Assembly: GCA_003167555.1 (NCBI GenBank)
Contig: PMSN01000011.1
Coordinates: 1 to 64,000, forward strand
Source: Spartobacteria bacterium
GTDB taxonomy: Bacteria; Verrucomicrobiota; Verrucomicrobiia; Chthoniobacterales; UBA10450
Length of the DNA stretch: 64,000 nt
Direction of reading: 5' to 3'
The position numbers and the translations under genes are program-made. The notes beneath the pieces are model-generated. The model made no database searches, had not been told where the DNA came from, and was given only the letters and a program-made list of their open reading frames with translations. Below, in pieces: positions 17,722-26,400 of this stretch. Each line of letters starts with the position of its first letter. Within the stretch, counting starts at the first letter, position 1.

Positions 17722-19122
17722 CTACGCTAAAGCCGGCTCCGCCACGATTTGATTTCGATAGCTCAGCGTCGCGGCCTGCAAAATCATCTCTTCGACCTCG
17801 GGAACGAAAGCCACTCCCGGCAACTGTTTCGAGAGCCATCGCCACGCTTTGCCCAGGGCCATGGCTGGCTGGTGAAAGTCAAAGTTTCGTGGGCGCCAGA
17901 GGGCGCGCTTATCGGTCTCAAGCGTGATTGGCAGGGGAGAATCGCGATGAGTGAGATAGGCCGCCGCGAAGAGGCAGATTTCCAGCGTAGCCCAAAGCTG
18001 CCAGTTGCCAGCGTCGCTGAACTTTTGCGGGCAAGCGAGAAACATCGCGAGCAAGTCCGCGGCACTGGCGCGACGGGGATAATTCGGATTGGCCAGGCGT
18101 CCCAGTTCCTGCGGGATGGGCCAGTAGCCCAGATCCTGAAGGGGCGCAGCGGACCAGTATTCGTTTGTCCAAAACCCGTAGCGACCGCGGTAGTGGTAGA
18201 AAAGCTCGTAATTCCACTCCAAGTCCGCCCTTTCTTCCGGAATTAGCAGCCACCATAAGATCAAGGACCCCGCTATTTCGTCCCCTTCACGGGCGTGGTG
18301 GCTCATCTTTTCCAACATCGGCGACATCCCGGCTAATTCCCGCAGCAGATGTGGGGCTGACTTCAGGAGAGCGGAGATATGGCCGTTTGCGCTCCAGGCT
18401 TTCCACAGCCTGAGCATCCCACACGCGCGGGCGAAGCGGCCCGAAGCTTCGGCCCATTGATGGTAATTGGGCTGGCGACCGTCGGATTGATACCGCGCGA
18501 GCAACTCCGAGGCGATCAAGAGCCCTCCCCGTTCCACGATATCATCGCCACCCGTCGGTTCCGCTTCCAAGAGCGCAGGCCACTCGAATTTCACGGAAGG
18601 AACTTCGCCTGTTTCGCCGATCTTCTCAAACTCGCCCAGTTCCTTGATCTCCAAGCTGAAGCTACTCACGATTTCTTCTAGTTCCTTACGCAGAGGTGTT
18701 TGTTCAGGTCTTGAGGGGAATTCGCGATTGTCTCCCCCGCCGAGTCCGCCCTCCGGAGGGGTCACGGGTGGAGATTGCGTATTGCCACCACCACCATCGT
18801 CTCCGTGATCGATCACGCTTCCGGCGACATAGGACCGGCGAACTTCCTCGATCAAGTCGGACAATTCGCCAAAGCCCAGCTCGCGTCCTCCGAGGAACCA
18901 ACCTTGCTGGAAGGTGCCTCGGCAGGCCGCCAGGGCCAAGGCGCGGCTTTCGAGTTGTTCGGGCTGAAAGGTGGGTGGGCCGAGGAAGACCGTCGGAAAA
19001 TCGAGATTCAGGTGGTCCTGCTCGAAGTCGTCGGCCGGCCGATAACTGGCAAAGGCTAAGCCTGCGCGAGCATCCCAGGCATCGAACCGCCACAGAGCTG
19101 GCCGCGTCTCTTCCTCTCTCAC
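17722..19122 (-). CDS. Hypothetical protein, third gene of a minus-strand cassette
   Basis: A protein of ~466 residues, family not recognised. It has a Gly/Pro-rich linker at about residues 115-145 and a mostly helical, Trp-rich C-terminal half (WKAWSANGHISALL, LILWWLLIPEERADLEWNYELFYHYRGRYGFW). No signal peptide is seen. The start chosen is the GTG at 19122, which overlaps the TGA of the preceding gene as GTGA. The frame is open back to an ATG at 19212, and that upstream part reads CHCPYC, a plausible metal-binding motif. The true product could therefore begin earlier, or the two genes could be one protein broken by a frameshift near 19165. Confidence 0.6.
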   Translation of the reverse strand: MREEETRPALWRFDAWDARAGLAFASYRPADDFEQDHLNLDFPTVFLGPPTFQPEQLESRALALAACRGTFQQGWFLGGRELGFGELSDLIEEVRRSYVAGSVIDHGDDGGGGNTQSPPVTPPEGGLGGGDNREFPSRPEQTPLRKELEEIVSSFSLEIKELGEFEKIGETGEVPSVKFEWPALLEAEPTGGDDIVERGGLLIASELLARYQSDGRQPNYHQWAEASGRFARACGMLRLWKAWSANGHISALLKSAPHLLRELAGMSPMLEKMSHHAREGDEIAGSLILWWLLIPEERADLEWNYELFYHYRGRYGFWTNEYWSAAPLQDLGYWPIPQELGRLANPNYPRRASAADLLAMFLACPQKFSDAGNWQLWATLEICLFAAAYLTHRDSPLPITLETDKRALWRPRNFDFHQPAMALGKAWRWLSKQLPGVAFVPEVEEMILQAATLSYRNQIVAEPALA

Positions 19123-20033
19123 GATCGGACTCTTCCCGATGTTGTGACAATACGGACAGTGACATTCGCGCAACGGAGAAACTCTTCCGCTCGCCGACGC
19201 TGTTCCTGCCAAACCAAGCTCTCATGAGAGGGACACGGGCCGACGTGCCAGCGGTCGGAGAGCAACGCATCCTGGGCAGCTTCCGCAGCGTTGTGCCGCG
19301 CCTCCTGCAACTGATCAGTGCGGAACGACCCGCAGCGCAAGATTTCGATATAATCCTCATCGCTGAGGACGCCGTCCGAGATCGCCCCGGTGGTGAGGCG
19401 TCGGTCGCGTCGCGTGATTGCCGTCAGAACTTTGATCGCGGCAATCGGTGAAAGATCCTGCCCCCAATTTCCCGCGATTTCTTTGGCTTCAGCATGCAGC
19501 GCTTCTTCGCGGGTCATACCCGCGCTTGGCACTTCGATCCGTTCCCGGATCGGTGAGCGGACCAAATCGTAAGAATTTCGATCTAGAATCGTCGTCTCCT
19601 GAGTGACGGCGCCTTCCTTGAGCACGAGGCAAACGTCTCCATAAAAGCGGATGCCGGCACCATTGATTTCGACGGCGCCGAAGTAGATGTTGTCCGGCGC
19701 ATTGCCGGGGGGCACCGGCAAAGCTCGATCCACTTTTTCCCTTGTCTTGAGTGCCTCTCCGGGCGGTGGGTCGCCCAGTCGAAACTTCTTTAAGTCGTAG
19801 CCATTCTTGTAAGGCCTATCTTCCCCATTCAGACTCGCTTGGACGAAAGCGGGAATGTGGGCGGACGCGATATTACACACCATTCTTGCACCGGCATGGC
19901 TATCGACCTTCGGGCTGTCAGGGCCCTTACCTGCGACCACAGAGCGCACGGCCTCGACATTAGCCGTTGCATATTGCATCGCTTCTTTGGGAAAAGTCCC
20001 GAGCAAAGCTTTGAGTCTGTTCTCCCAATCCAT
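19119..20033 (-). CDS. Hypothetical protein, second gene of the cassette
   Basis: A soluble-looking 304-residue protein I do not recognise. Notable stretches are IYFGAVEINGAGIRFYGDVCLVL (a tight beta hairpin) followed by ILDRNSYDL and an Arg-rich region (AITRRDRRL). The last ~18 residues (after RRAEEFLR) overlap the CHCPYC-coding frame of the next gene. If one base were missing near 19165, the two would fuse into a protein of about 770 residues with RRAEEFLR running directly into ECHCPYC. It starts 12 bases after the membrane-protein gene. Confidence 0.6.
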   Translation of the reverse strand: MDWENRLKALLGTFPKEAMQYATANVEAVRSVVAGKGPDSPKVDSHAGARMVCNIASAHIPAFVQASLNGEDRPYKNGYDLKKFRLGDPPPGEALKTREKVDRALPVPPGNAPDNIYFGAVEINGAGIRFYGDVCLVLKEGAVTQETTILDRNSYDLVRSPIRERIEVPSAGMTREEALHAEAKEIAGNWGQDLSPIAAIKVLTAITRRDRRLTTGAISDGVLSDEDYIEILRCGSFRTDQLQEARHNAAEAAQDALLSDRWHVGPCPSHESLVWQEQRRRAEEFLRCANVTVRIVTTSGRVRS

Positions 20034-20045
20034 GGTACAATGCGG

Positions 20046-20531
20046 CTAGCGTCCGGGCCGAACGACGTTGTGGAAATTCAGTGCCGCAAAGAGGGCGACT
20101 CCGATGACACCGTAACTAAAGGCCACGAACTGCAGAACGAGCAACACTCTGCGCAACCAAGTCAACCATTTTCGCTTTGTCTTTCCTTCCTGCGGCCTGT
20201 CGTGCCAATCCAGCCGATAAGAAAGATAGAAGCGCTCCCAGCACAGCATGACCCCGATGCCGCAGACCACGGAGATTCCCAAAGAACACCAGCTCCAGTA
20301 GATCAACCATTCATCGGTGACATTCGCCAGGGTCGGTCGAAAAGTAACCGTAAACGCGAGCAGGCCAGTGGCGAGGGTCAACATCAGCTTCAGACCCTCC
20401 ATGCGATAAGAGTTTCCGGTCTCGATGTCCTTTTGAAGCGATTCGATCGTTTGTCTTTTTGTGGCGGTATTTTGCTTTTCAAATAACGGCTCTTTGTCCG
20501 CTGCCGGCTCGTGGGGGACGCCCTGACTCAT
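20046..20531 (-). CDS. Small multi-pass membrane protein, first gene of the cassette
   Basis: 161 residues. A charged N-terminus of ~45 residues with helical character (TIESLQKDIETGN) precedes three likely membrane helices: about 48-66 (LKLMLTLATGLLAFTVTF), 77-98 (YWSWCSLGISVVCGIGVMLC) and 130-152 (LVLQFVAFSYGVIGVALFAAL). The basic loop between helices 2 and 3 should be cytoplasmic. The topology recalls the small membrane partners of bacterial conflict systems, but I see no diagnostic motif and do not assign a family. Confidence 0.65.
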   Translation of the reverse strand: MSQGVPHEPAADKEPLFEKQNTATKRQTIESLQKDIETGNSYRMEGLKLMLTLATGLLAFTVTFRPTLANVTDEWLIYWSWCSLGISVVCGIGVMLCWERFYLSYRLDWHDRPQEGKTKRKWLTWLRRVLLVLQFVAFSYGVIGVALFAALNFHNVVRPGR

Positions 20532-20709
20532 GTCCGCGATATTACGTAAACAGGGGTTATGATGCCAATATGATTTTTATCGATTTTGATTGACGCCGTC
20601 GCTCTGCATCTGTGTGAGCGCGCACAATAGCAGGGCGCCAGCGCAGAGCGAACGGGTCGTGGTGAAACGTGAATCAGTTCGGTCTGCATATGGTTGGCTC
20701 CGCGCCGCC
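20532..20709. other. Intergenic spacer
   Basis: 178 bases between two minus-strand genes. No gene or clear terminator was seen; it should hold the promoter of the cassette that starts at 20531. Confidence 0.4.
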
Positions 20710-23052
20710 TTAAGTCGCGTGTATCACTTGTACGGGTACGCAAAGTTTGCCGCGGACTACCATCGACATCGCGTCCGTATCAAAGAAGCCGAAATTGTAC
20801 TCGATAAGCCAGCTCGCGGTACCATCATCGTCCAAGACTTGAAATACGTGGCCAAGTGACTGGCCCGCTGCCGAGACTGGACCGCTTACGAGGTGACGAT
20901 ATCGCGCGTCGAAAAAGTACCTGGTCCAACGGATCGGTCGCGCGTCTAGTTCGCCTCGGCCGCGAAGACCTTCGTCTATCGACTGCAACCGAAATTCAAG
21001 TTCGGCACGCTTGACGTCAAAGTCATCGTTTGCGGCGTCTAGTCGAAGGACTTCTTGTTTGAGGCGTTCGATTCGATCATCCGTATACGCGTTTGGTGTC
21101 CCGAACGCGAACGCTGGATCGAGGCGAGAGAGCACCGCAAGATTTGCGAGCATGGCATCTTGGCTGAGGCTCACAGCAACAGGATAACGGCCAGTTCCGC
21201 GCCGTTGTAGTGGTGTCATATCATTCACCGGAATACCAATAACGCTCCGACGAAACCAATCGCCAGCCGATGTTCTCACCTCAACTTCGAAAGGATCGAC
21301 GGGTTCGCCATCTTCGGAAACCATATGATTGCGACCTTCGAATTTTGGCTCGCGCAGCAAATTTATGAGAGCTCCTGTGAGCTCTGGAATGAGCCGCCCT
21401 CGATCAGACCAAGGAGTCATTCCACGCTCCCTTAACACAGCCGCCTTAACGAAGACGCCTATCGGCGGGCAATGCGCACGCGGTACAGCTTGCACTGGCT
21501 GCATGCGAATGACGCGATCAAGATCTGGTTCATCACCAATTGCAAAACCGTTGCCAGTAACTCCGCGACGGACATCCGCACCGTCAGGATCTGTTGCTAA
21601 ACGGCACTGTGAGACGCCTTCGAACCGCAACTCCAATATTGCGTATTTTGAAAAGTCATATGTGAACGATGAGGATACTTGCTCGGAATACTTTGGGTCC
21701 CATTTACTCTCGTCGGGCGGCCATCCGAATTCCGTACGACTTTGAAGTTCGTCCTGAAGGAGGCTGAACGTTTTGGCGACGAAACCCAAACGGGCAGTGA
21801 CGTCGTCAAGGTGATCAGCTTGGGTCTTCCTCGACAATGTGGTCGCCAGTAACGTCAGATCGTTCAGCCGCTCGAAAGAAAGGGCGAGGGCAACGTCAAG
21901 AGGGGGGATCAGAAAATCATTCGATGTAACCTCGAAGCTTGCGCCTAGCCGAGTGTCCTTCCCGAAGGAGGGAACGCGGACGAGCGTCATCAACTCGGCG
22001 AGTGGTGCAATAACCTCACTCATAAAGGGCAGGAATGTCACGGTCTCGATTGCGCGAAGCGCTGCCGGCTTCGATTTTCCGCCTCGCGAGAAGAGCTGCC
22101 CCAACCATGAAAGAAGGATTTCGTATGATCCGGCGAAGAGTTGAAGAAGACCGTGCTGTAGGCCGTCATCGAGCGTATCACTTATGATAGTAGCGCTGCC
22201 GCTGTCCTCGTGGACGCGAGTAGCTGGGTTCGGAACAACATCTCGCGCTGGCTCGAAATTCGGATCTGCCGCCAACTCGCGTTCATAGTCATCGCGAATT
22301 CGCCGAAAGACATTGTAATGTGCGTTCGGATCATCTTGCACATCCGGGTATCCCTCGCCCTGGTCGACGATTTGATCGATCATCGCCTGTGCCTCCGCCA
22401 CCGTCTTCACCACTGTCGAAAACGGCGGTCGATTTGGAGTTCGTATCGGAACGGCATCTTCATCGGATGGATCGTACTGATCCGCCGTGTCGATAATCAC
22501 GTTGGGGAGCCTTCCTATAGCGTCACGGATTGCAAGGTACAGCGTTCCTACAGAGTCGTAGATGTTGGGCTCGGGAATCGCGGCCGCTAACATCCGCTCA
22601 GCGTGCGGGTGCGGCTGTTCGAATCGTATGAATCTTTCGATCGTGCGAAGTGGCGCGTTCTTTGGCCCCGAAAATTTCTCCAACGTCATTTCTAAACCGC
22701 GCGCTGTTCCGTCGGCAAGCTTCTGTTTATAGTAAGCGTTTGTGTTCGGAAAATTCGGCCGCTGAAAAGTCGGGCTGCCGCCTATCGCGACTAACAGATT
22801 CATTGCCATTGAGAGGTGTTGCATTTCCTCGCGTGCGACCTCGAATATTTTACGTTTCCAATACCGGATTAGTTCGATCTGGTGGTAACGTCGCGGGCTC
22901 GTATTCAATTCGGCAACGTGAGTCTTGAGCGATGCGCCCGCGAACAGGTATTGACACATCAAGACGTGCTCGAGCGCTGCGGCTTCGGTGAGTGCGTAAA
23001 TTAGCTGTGATCGATCGTCGATGATGAACTGGTTTTCTTCTGGACGAAACAT
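20710..23052 (-). CDS. Ferritin-like protein of the iminophenyl-pyruvate dimer synthase (VioB/RebD-like) family
   Basis: 780 residues. The N-terminal ~230 residues form the ferritin-like domain: first metal motif ALEHVLMCQYLFAGAS (E28, H29), second AREEMQHLSMAMNLLVAIGG (E75, E76, H79), and FQRPNFP just after, as in relatives. In characterised members this domain couples two imine molecules derived from aromatic amino acids (chromopyrrolate synthesis). The remaining ~500 residues have no motif I recognise and make this much larger than the 464-residue relative at 61208-62602. No violacein-type monooxygenase genes lie next to it. Family assignment is good; substrate is unknown. Confidence 0.75.
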   Translation of the reverse strand: MFRPEENQFIIDDRSQLIYALTEAAALEHVLMCQYLFAGASLKTHVAELNTSPRRYHQIELIRYWKRKIFEVAREEMQHLSMAMNLLVAIGGSPTFQRPNFPNTNAYYKQKLADGTARGLEMTLEKFSGPKNAPLRTIERFIRFEQPHPHAERMLAAAIPEPNIYDSVGTLYLAIRDAIGRLPNVIIDTADQYDPSDEDAVPIRTPNRPPFSTVVKTVAEAQAMIDQIVDQGEGYPDVQDDPNAHYNVFRRIRDDYERELAADPNFEPARDVVPNPATRVHEDSGSATIISDTLDDGLQHGLLQLFAGSYEILLSWLGQLFSRGGKSKPAALRAIETVTFLPFMSEVIAPLAELMTLVRVPSFGKDTRLGASFEVTSNDFLIPPLDVALALSFERLNDLTLLATTLSRKTQADHLDDVTARLGFVAKTFSLLQDELQSRTEFGWPPDESKWDPKYSEQVSSSFTYDFSKYAILELRFEGVSQCRLATDPDGADVRRGVTGNGFAIGDEPDLDRVIRMQPVQAVPRAHCPPIGVFVKAAVLRERGMTPWSDRGRLIPELTGALINLLREPKFEGRNHMVSEDGEPVDPFEVEVRTSAGDWFRRSVIGIPVNDMTPLQRRGTGRYPVAVSLSQDAMLANLAVLSRLDPAFAFGTPNAYTDDRIERLKQEVLRLDAANDDFDVKRAELEFRLQSIDEGLRGRGELDARPIRWTRYFFDARYRHLVSGPVSAAGQSLGHVFQVLDDDGTASWLIEYNFGFFDTDAMSMVVRGKLCVPVQVIHAT

Positions 23053-23447
<395 letters not shown>

Positions 23448-26400
23448 ATGCTCAAACGGAACGGAAGGGTCGCAAATCGCGACGATCAACTTAGCCTTTT
23501 TGATTTCGTTCGATCTCATGAGCCCGCCGATTCATCTGACGCAATACGGACTGATGGCCGAACGCCACTGGCGGGAATTCCGGCCAAAACTGGTGCGGGA
23601 ACTCGAGGCGAAAGGCACCTTAATGGAAGCTCTGTTCGAAGCGCAGGAGACGACGATCAACGAAATGGAAGCTCTCACACAGGAGCTCGAAACGGGACAG
23701 AAGCTGACTCCGCAGCAGGCGCACGATCAGGCTTGGGAGATGATTCGCGAGAAATACATTCTTCTCCCGCCGGAAGAGAATCTCGGCTAAACGCGCGGAA
23801 CTATTGCATCCGCGCCGATGACCGTCTCGGCGATGGTTCGCTGAAGCAAAAGTGTCGCGACAACTTTGCAGCGATAGAGGTCATCCGACGACTCGATCTT
23901 GAGAGCCGCGCGGCGACAGACGATGAGAAGCGTGTCCTCGTGAAGTATGTCGGCTGGGGTGGCATTCCGCAGGTCTTTGCATCGCCGCTCTCGACTGAAT
24001 GGAAGGCTGAAGGCGAACGCCTCAAGGTGCTCCTTACGAGTGAGGAATTCGAGGCCGCGCGGGCTTCGACTCTCAATGCGCACTACACTTCTCCGACCGT
24101 CATCTCCGCAATCTACGATGCCGTGCAGCGGATCGGATTCACAGATGGCCGGGTGCTGGAGCCAGCGCTCGGTATCGGAAACTTCTTCGGCCTGATGCCA
24201 GGCGAAATGAGTGCCCGCTCGCGACTGACCGGCGTTGAGATCGATCCGTTAACCGCCAAGATCGCGCGTCAGCTCTATCCTGATGCGGACATTCGCCCCC
24301 AAGGTTTCGAGACCGCCGCGTTCGGCGATAGCTCGTTCGATCTCGCGATCTCCAACGTGCCTTTCGGCGACTACAAACTTCACGACCCGTCGTTCAACGA
24401 GCACAATTTTCTCGTTCACGATTACTTCTTCGCGAAAACGGCCGAAAAGGTCCGGCCCGGTGGATTGCTGGCCTTAGTCACTTCCAAAGGCACACTCGAC
24501 AAGGTCAATTCAAGTTTGCGCGGGTATCTCGGGGACAAAGTCGATTTCATCGGCGCGGTTCGTTTGCCAAACACGGCATTCAAAAGAAACGCGAACACCG
24601 AAGTCACGACCGACATCGTGTTCCTGCGCAGATTGGCCGCTGGCGAAAAGCCGACCCGCCCGACCTGGCTAAATCTTGCTGAGCACGCAAATCGCGACGG
24701 CGTGCTTTTTCAGATCAACGAATACTTCGCCGCGAATCCGCACATGATGCTCGGCCACATGGCGAACGCCGGCACGATGTATCGCAGCAACGAGCCCGCA
24801 CTTGTTGCCGATGATCGCGATCTCTCGGCCGCGCTCGCCGAAGCTGTGGCCACGTTACCGCAAGGAATCTACCGGAGCGCGGAGCGAAACATCTCCGAGC
24901 CGCCCAATCGCGAGACAATCATCGCGACCGACGACGTGAAGGAAAACGCCTTCGCGTTGCACGATGGCGTCATCACGATTCGCACAGGTTCGACGCTCAC
25001 GCCGGTCGCGAACTTGCCTGACGAAACCGCGCGCAGAATTCGTGGCTTGATTAAGGTGCGTGGCGCGGTGCGCGAAGTTCTGCGCACCCAGCTCGCCGAT
25101 CGGAGGGAAGACGAGATCGTTGAAGCGCGGCGCCAACTTAATTCCTTCTACGATCATTTCGTCTCCCGGTTCGGTGCGATCAACGACAGCCCAAACCGTC
25201 GCGCCTTCCGCGGCGATCCGGACCTGCCGCTTCTCTGTTCTCTCGAGGATTACGACAACGACACGAAACGCGCGACGAAGGCCTCGATCTTTCGAGAACG
25301 CACCATTCAGCGATCGCAGCGACGGCGGGTCGCAGAATCGGCACACGATGCGCTCATCCTTTCGCTCAACGAAATCGGACGCGTTGATCTCGCGCGCATG
25401 GGGGCGCTTCTATCGCGGACGCCTGACGCGTTTCTCCCGGAATTGAAGGGTTTGATCTACCGCAATCCAGAAACCCAACACTGGGAAACTGAGGATCAAT
25501 ATCTCTCCGGTGACGTTCGCGTGAAGTTGCAGACTGCACGCGCCGCAGCTGCGAGGGACGCGACTTACGAAGAGAACGTCACCGCGCTGGAGGCCGTCCA
25601 GCCGGAAGACCTCACCGCCTCAGAAATCGATGCACGACTCGGCGCGGTGTGGATTCCGGCCGCAGACGTGGAGGGGTTCGCCAAATCGCTGCTCGGCGCC
25701 GATGGCATCACCGTTTCGCACGCAGCCGCGCTCGGCACCTGGTTTGTCCGCGGTGATTTCAACGCCCGCGGCACTGTCGCTAACACAACCGAGTGGGGAA
25801 CGGTGCGCTACTCGGCACTCGACCTGATGCAGGACGCACTGAATCTCAAAACGCCGACTGTTTACGATCGCGATCGCAAAAACGACACGGTCGTGATCAA
25901 CGCGCAGGAAACCGAAGCCGCACGCGACAGGCTGGAGAAGATCAAGGAGCGATTCAAAACGTGGATCTGGGGGGATGATGAGCGCCGCGAACGTCTCTGC
26001 CGCAAATACAACGACGAGTTCAATTCAGTGCGGCTCCGGGTTTTCAACGGCAGCCATCTGACGCTGCCTTCGAGCAGCGAGCAAATCACGCTGCACGCAC
26101 ATCAGAAGAATGCGGTTTGGCGCATTGTGCAGAGCGACAACACGCTGCTGGCACACGTCGTTGGCGCCGGGAAGACCTACACGATGGTCGCGGCCGGCAT
26201 CGAACTGAAACGACTCGGGCTCGCGACGAAGCCAATGTTCGTCGTGCCGAATCACATGCTGGCGCAGTTCTCATCCGAGCTGCTCACGCTCTATCCGACT
26301 GCGAACATTCTTGTCGCCGGCAAAGATGATTTCGAAGCGTCGCGGCGCGCTAGGTTGTTCAGCCGAATCGCGACCGGGAACTGGGACGCAGTGATCGTGA

